This document shows, piece after piece, positions 6,897 to 10,454 of a DNA stretch of 10,454 nucleotides. Positions within the stretch are counted from its first letter, which is position 1, and the number at the start of each line of letters is the position of its first letter. Made by a program: the position numbers and the translations under genes. This stretch comes from Ectocarpus siliculosus (taxonomy: Eukaryota > Sar > Phaeophyceae > Ectocarpales > Ectocarpaceae). The stretch spans positions 2,265,913 to 2,276,366 of the forward strand of contig FN649739.1 in NCBI GenBank assembly GCA_000310025.1, written 5' to 3'. A model generated the notes under the pieces. The model did no database searches, was not told the origin of the DNA, and saw only the letters and a program-made list of their open reading frames with translations.

Positions 6897-7010
6897 CGGG
6901 ACGTGGACCACCACGTGAAAACCAAGCGCTTGCCTCAAGTCGTTTCAACCGACGGAACCGCAGCGCCAAGCTTGTGCCATCGAGTTCCCCCATGTGTGAA
7001 GCCCGTGGTC
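6897..7010 (+). CDS. Hypothetical gene, proposed exon C
   Basis: The acceptor is GTGGTTGCAG at 6887-6896 and the donor-like site is GTC/GTGAGG at 7011. The exon is exactly 38 codons, in phase 0 at both ends, and joins exons B and D without a frameshift. Third positions are strongly G/C in its first half. The product is basic and rich in His and Val (RDVDHHVKTKRLPQVV), with no domain I recognise. The frame stays open past the donor to 7319, so a longer exon is possible. Confidence 0.33.
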
Positions 7011-7222
7011 GTGAGGAGTTACAAGCACCGCCACGTTCGCCACCATGACACCGCGCACCGTACAATAATTAATGGAAATATTGAGAACACCTCGCCGTTC
7101 TCTCTCTCTCCATCTCTATCTCTACCTCCCTCTCTCGCTGTCTCTCTCTCCCCTCCCTCGATTATTGCCGCCTTCGCGAAACACGTAATTCTCCACATCG
7201 CTCTGGTTTCTTCGCCCTGCAG
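7011..7222 (+). other. Proposed 212-nt intron with long CT tract
   Basis: GTGAGG at the 5' end and CCCTGCAG at the 3' end. The interior at about 7099-7160 is a nearly pure CT tract, typical of a strong 3' splice region. GCCACCATG at 7039-7047 is a good vertebrate-style start context, but it opens only seven codons. Confidence 0.4.
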
Positions 7223-7492
7223 CAACGAGGAGGGCCCGACTGGCAGCGTCCGCTGTCCGGAGGCGGTGGTTCTAGCGGAAGCAGTCCGTGGGCATCGCCG
7301 TCGGAGGTGCCGTCAGTAACCGCATCGTCGACGCCGGTGGCGCTAGGCTTATCATCGGACAGGGGCACTGCTGGCTCTCGCCGCCAAGGATACGGAGGCG
7401 GCGGCGTGAGCACGGAGAGTGGCTGCAGCGGCAGCAGCGACCACGACGCAGTGCTGCCGGCAAGAGCGCGCGGCAGCTGGAACAGCAGCTGG

Positions 7493-7531
<39 letters not shown>

Positions 7532-7978
7532 GGCGCTAAGTCTTCACCAGTGGGCGAAGGAGCAAGCCCGCACGACGACGATGAAGCCGGGGCTGGTTCT
7601 GGAAGACGCAGCGCGAAAAGAAGGCTAGGTGCAGCCGCATCAGCAACAGCCTCGGATGAAGGGACGGATCCGATAATTGCCGCCGCTGCCCGAAGAAGCC
7701 GCGGTGCCAAGACGGCAGAGAGCGGCGAGACTGGTGGTTCCAGTGGTGGCGGTGGCGGGGGGGGAGTTGCACGGGAGGTGGGCAACAGTATCCGGGCCGG
7801 TAGCGGTGGCGGTGTTCTTCGTGCGGCGGCAGGTGGCGAGGAGCGTGACGGGGCGAGCGTTTCGCTCGGCGGGAGGCGCGAGGGGGGGAGGGCTGCCGAC
7901 GGGGGTGCCGTGGTATCATCATCCACCTGGGGACGAGTCGGCGTGAGGAAGGCTCGTCGGACATACGGTCGATGCTGA
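7223..7978 (+). CDS. Ser/Gly/Ala-rich low-complexity protein, proposed last exon
   Basis: An open frame of 251 codons plus TGA follows a strong CT tract and CTGCAG acceptor. Composition is heavily Ser, Gly, Ala and Arg. A Ser run near residues 91-102 comes from the (CAG)12 repeat, a short acidic patch (DDDEAG) follows, then basic RRSAKRR, a Gly run and a Gly/Ala/Arg-rich tail. There is no catalytic motif, so it is probably intrinsically disordered. The opposite strand is also open over 7162-7995, giving Pro- and Leu-run products. I prefer plus because of the acceptor and the phase match with exon C. A shorter plus frame (7288-7539) would read the repeat as poly-Gln. The frame has no ATG of its own, consistent with an internal or last exon. 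Confidence 0.42.
7495..7530 (+). repeat. (CAG)12 microsatellite
   Basis: Twelve perfect CAG units follow two copies of CTGGAACAGCAG (7477-7500). It encodes Ser in the favoured frame, and Gln or Ala in the others. Confidence 0.9.
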
Positions 7979-8015
7979 CGAAGCGCTGCCAACAAACCCT
8001 ACCGACCGTTTGCGC

Positions 8016-8049
8016 GGTGGTGGTGGTGGTGGTGGTGGCGGTGGTGGTG
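8016..8049 (+). repeat. (GGT)n microsatellite
   Basis: About eleven GGT units with one GGC interruption. It lies downstream of the stop at 7978. Confidence 0.9.
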
Positions 8050-8727
8050 TTATGGTAGGCATTCGCTTTTTTCTCTTGCGTTTCGTATTCCCATGCGGTG
8101 GTAACGCCGCTGGATCATCACCAAGTAGAGAGAGAGAGAGAGAGGCCATGAGCCCTTTTAGGGGCGAGGGACCGAGGGTTGTCCGGAGTGTTTTGACGAT
8201 CTTCGATGGCGAGCGGGCAATTTCAAACGTGGCGCCCACCGGTGTCGGACGACTCCACCCGCCGACCGCAAGGGTTTCGAATAATCAAAACCCGAGGAAA
8301 TTGGTTTCGGGCGCCAAGTCTCGTAAGCAAACCTAAGGCCTCTTAAAAAAGTTTCTTGGCTTGGGGGCGCGATCCATGGGATGGCCTTTAGATCCACTTT
8401 TTATGAGCATGAGCACGGAGCTGGGGATACCACGATTCCTTGCACAAATTGTATCCCCACGAAGAGAAAACAAGCGGGTTGATCTCCATGTTTCTCAGGG
8501 CAAAAAACGTGTTCGAGAGTCAAGGGGGAGAAAGTCGTCGCTGTCCGGACTGGGCGGCGAAAAGGTTGTGTGTACCTGTGTGTGTCTTTGTTTCGTTGGT
8601 ATGGACCGAGCTAACCGGCTGACCAATGAAAAACACTGCAGTCTTAAGATGTGGTGTAAAAACGTGCGTGTGAATTTGTCTGATTGGCGTTGATAAGATT
8701 TTTGGAAGTAAACTTGGTTTGTTACCG
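8050..8727. other. No firm gene; GA microsatellite and weak coding-like segments
   Basis: An AG dinucleotide run lies at 8127-8144. A minus-strand frame (8397-8158) has a protein-like part with YETWRPKPISSGFDYSK and could be an exon, since AAGAG/GC and CCTTAG/G on that strand are acceptor-like. A plus-strand frame (8413-8622) also looks partly coded (MFLRAKNVFESQGGESRRC), ending near a weak GTTGTG donor. GGGTTT and AAACCC at 8272-8291 form a short dyad. None of these is strong enough to call a gene. Confidence 0.3.
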
Positions 8728-8951
8728 CTAGACATGTAGTCTATTTGAGTCTAGCTGTGGAGCGGGTGAAGTACGTGTGCTTTCCGCGAAATAGGGCGGA
8801 GTTCCGCAGGGAAAGAACGGCGGTGGGTTCTTGAAACGGAACGTTGTCGTACAGTAGACCACGTCCAATGCAATGCCGGCCCACTCACGGGGAACATCGA
8901 TACGGTTGTCGGAAAGCCAGGCTGATGCCAGAGTACGCAAATCGTGGAGAC
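8728..8951 (-). CDS. Hypothetical last exon, minus strand
   Basis: On the minus strand an acceptor-like CCCTGCTCAG ends at 8952, and the frame then runs 74 codons to a TAG. The product looks globular at first (LHDLRTLASAWLSDNRIDVP, then EWAGIALDVVYC) and becomes Pro/Phe-rich (NPPPFFPCGTPPYF), ending in a polar tail. G/C-ending codons are common in the first part. The frame stays open upstream of the acceptor to about 8970, so the exon may be longer. HDLR recalls the His-x-x-Arg box of tyrosine recombinases, but the later conserved residues are missing, so no family is assigned. Confidence 0.28.
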
Positions 8952-8970
8952 CTGAGCAGGGAGTGGGCAT

Positions 8971-9632
8971 GTGGCCCTGTTGCCCTGTTGCAGGAGGAGC
9001 TTGGGCAAAAGGCTGGGAGGTCGGAACTAACTGTTTAATGCGATATTTGGTGTTTCTTTCGTTCTCTTTTCTCTAGGGCAAGGGGGACGGGAGGGGGGTG
9101 CAACAGCGCAACGAGATGCGGTGATTCGCTTGCGTGCCTTACCGCGGACAGAGCTTTCTAGCTTTTGTTTGCTGATCCCCTACACTACTACTATCTTTTT
9201 CGAGCACGTGCTTCTTGTGAGGTCTGACGATTCCGCAGCCGCAGCAATCAGCATCTCTCATGGCGCTTGAGTTGTGCGCGCCAGGGTAACGTCGAGAGAA
9301 ACTGCGCCCCCTTCCGAGGAAGGCCGAAAACGCACCACACCAACAAGCGTACCTACAAGCCTTGGAGCGACCTCTCGACAACCACCACCTCTTCGAGAAA
9401 AAAGTCCCGCTCCAACACGTTTCGGCACTACTACTGCCGTTCGTTCATATTGACGACAACATCGGGGGGCGTGAACGTTTAACATTACGAAGAAGGGTCG
9501 AGAACCTTTTGCAGCGAGTGCGAGCGTTGCAACTAGGTGGGTTAGTGAAGTACCAAGCACCGCAGCTACAGTTGGCAAGGTGGTGAGCGTTGTTCTCTGA
9601 ATATCGCAAACAGGCGGAGAGGTGGCACCCCC
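8971..9632. other. No convincing gene
   Basis: Several minus-strand frames are open, including 9381-9139 and a long one at 9866-9258. The latter passes through three transposon arms and has no recognisable domain. A short stretch at 9373-9396 (CTCTCGACAACCACCACC) loosely resembles the interior of the MITE family. No RNA gene was seen. Confidence 0.35.
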
Positions 9633-9670
9633 CCTAGACCGACTTTCAAAGCTCGATTTCCCCACGACCA
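9633..9670 (+). repeat. Solo arm of the MITE family
   Basis: CTAGACCGACTTTCAAAGCT and the bases after it match the arm at 9741-9776 in direct orientation. No inverted partner lies between the two, so this is a truncated or nested copy. TACCGTACCGTATATACC at 9678-9703 follows and echoes the CCGTATA terminus of the 217-bp MITE. Confidence 0.6.
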
Positions 9671-9740
9671 ACATTGTCTGTACCGTACCGTATATACCGT
9701 ACCGTGGTAATCCGTACCACGCGGACAGATCACAACCCCT

Positions 9741-9916
9741 CCTAGACCGACTTTCAAAGCTCGATTGCTCCACAACTGAGAGGGTGCGGAAGGAGCCCGG
9801 TATGTCCACGGAAAACCCTCGACGACATGTTTCCACAACCACCACTTTTGGTGTTTGTTGGCACAATCTTGGTCGTGGAGTTGTGGAGCCATCGAGCTTT
9901 GAAAAATCGGGTCTGG
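9741..9916. mobile_element. Second MITE-family copy, right end degraded
   Basis: The left arm (9741-9776) and the reverse complement of 9880-9915 share CTAGACC/CAGACC, CAAAGCTCGAT, then GCTCCACAAC, with a few differences. The interior resembles the 217-bp MITE: CCCTCGACGACATGTTTCCA here, against CTCTCGACGAGACGGTTCCA there. The outer left terminus may reach about 9694. The right terminus falls in unreliable sequence, so boundaries and target duplication cannot be set. Confidence 0.6.
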
Positions 9917-10454
9917 GGGGGGGGGGGGGGCCCCCCCCCCCCCTTTACACCAAAAAATTTTTTTCGTCCAAAGGGGGAAAAAAACTAATTGGTTTAAAAC
10001 CCCAATGGACCCAAAAAAAAAACGGGCGGCCCCAAAATCCCCGGAAAAAAATGTCGGGTGGTTGACCCCCTTGGGGGTTCCGGTTTCTTCCCACAAAAAA
10101 AAAAAAAAAAAAAAAAACTGGTGTTCCCCGGAAAACGGCTACCCCCCCCCCCAACGCCCCCAAAATCCCTGGGGGTAAAGAAAAGCCCTCCCGAAAAAAA
10201 AAAAAAAGCCCCCCCCTCAAAACAATCGAGGGGCCTTCCCCAAAAATTGTTTCCTTTTCTTGGGGGTTGGGCCCGGGGGAACCCCCCCGGGGGGGAAAAG
10301 GGCTGGAAAAAAAAAAAAAACCGCCCCCCCCGTACCCCAACAACAGCCAATTTTTGCCCCTCATTTTTTTTTTACCTTCCTTTTGGGATCCCCCCCCAAA
10401 AAAAACCCCTTAAACAACGTCCAAAGCTTTTTAAAAAAAAAAAAAAAAAAAAAT
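9917..10454. other. Low-quality contig end
   Basis: Long G, C, A and T runs (for example about 20 G then 15 C around 9916-9944, and more than 20 A near 10096-10118), ending in a 3' A run. The same artefactual texture as the left end. Minus-strand frames here are Gly/Phe/Pro runs and are not genes. The terminal A run should not be read as a poly(A) tail. Confidence 0.75.

Noticed and set aside
7162-7995. 277-codon minus-strand ORF rich in Pro and Leu runs
   Set aside because: It is the mirror of the repeat-rich plus-strand frame. Plus has the CT-tract acceptor and a phase match to an upstream exon.
8860-8951. HDLR motif as a tyrosine recombinase box
   Set aside because: The LGH-like motif is missing and the Tyr spacing does not fit. 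No catalytic upstream Arg region was seen.
9258-9866. 202-codon minus-strand ORF as a gene
   Set aside because: It runs through three transposon arms, has repeated SSFESRS segments derived from them, and shows no domain.
9945-10364. Long minus-strand Gly/Phe-rich ORFs in the right end
   Set aside because: Same homopolymer artefact. The G-run/C-run dyad at about 9916-9944 is also most likely artefactual.
10431-10454. Terminal A run as a poly(A) tail
   Set aside because: It lies in the low-quality end, with many other A runs nearby and no gene leading into it.
1-10454. CRISPR array, tRNA, rRNA or bacterial operon
   Set aside because: No regularly spaced direct repeats, cloverleaf signatures, rRNA motifs or closely packed same-strand genes were found.

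Overview
This looks like one complete nuclear shotgun contig from a eukaryote, with about 9.5 kb of usable sequence between two unreliable ends. The first ~400 bases and the last ~540 are dominated by inflated homopolymer runs and read like untrimmed low-quality sequence. The interior has near-balanced GC, trinucleotide and dinucleotide microsatellites (GCT, CAC, CAG, GGT, GA), long CT-rich tracts before CAG/TAG acceptors, GT-AG splice-like junctions, short interrupted reading frames and inverted-repeat transposons. There are no bacterial-style operons and no Shine-Dalgarno sites. This fits a repeat- and intron-rich protist or alga. A brown alga or related stramenopile is my guess from texture only; nothing here proves it.

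Layout. 420-1059: no convincing gene. 1060-1896: a plus-strand frame interrupted by stops, whose first segment carries a good match to the catalytic-His block of caspase-like (peptidase C14/metacaspase) proteins. 2058-3100: microsatellites, splice-like signals and weak ORFs, including a minus-strand ORF with a signal-peptide-like start. 3211-4397: a ~1.19 kb element with long terminal inverted repeats and a possible TACA target duplication. 4817-5560: two hypothetical coding segments. 5983-7978: a phase-consistent four-exon plus-strand model ending in a Ser/Gly/Ala-rich tail, with a 217-bp MITE inside its 601-nt third intron. 8728-8951: a coding-like minus-strand last exon. 9633-9916: further arms of the same MITE family, running into the degraded right end.

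No gene is identified with certainty. Exon calls rest on splice motifs, reading phase and protein-like composition. The best-supported features are the two inverted-repeat elements, whose arms were compared base by base or nearly so. The most interesting observations are the caspase-like fragment, the 1.19 kb element, and a 14-mer (GTACTACTGCTGTA) that recurs at roughly 2 kb intervals. The genes do not form a recognisable pathway.
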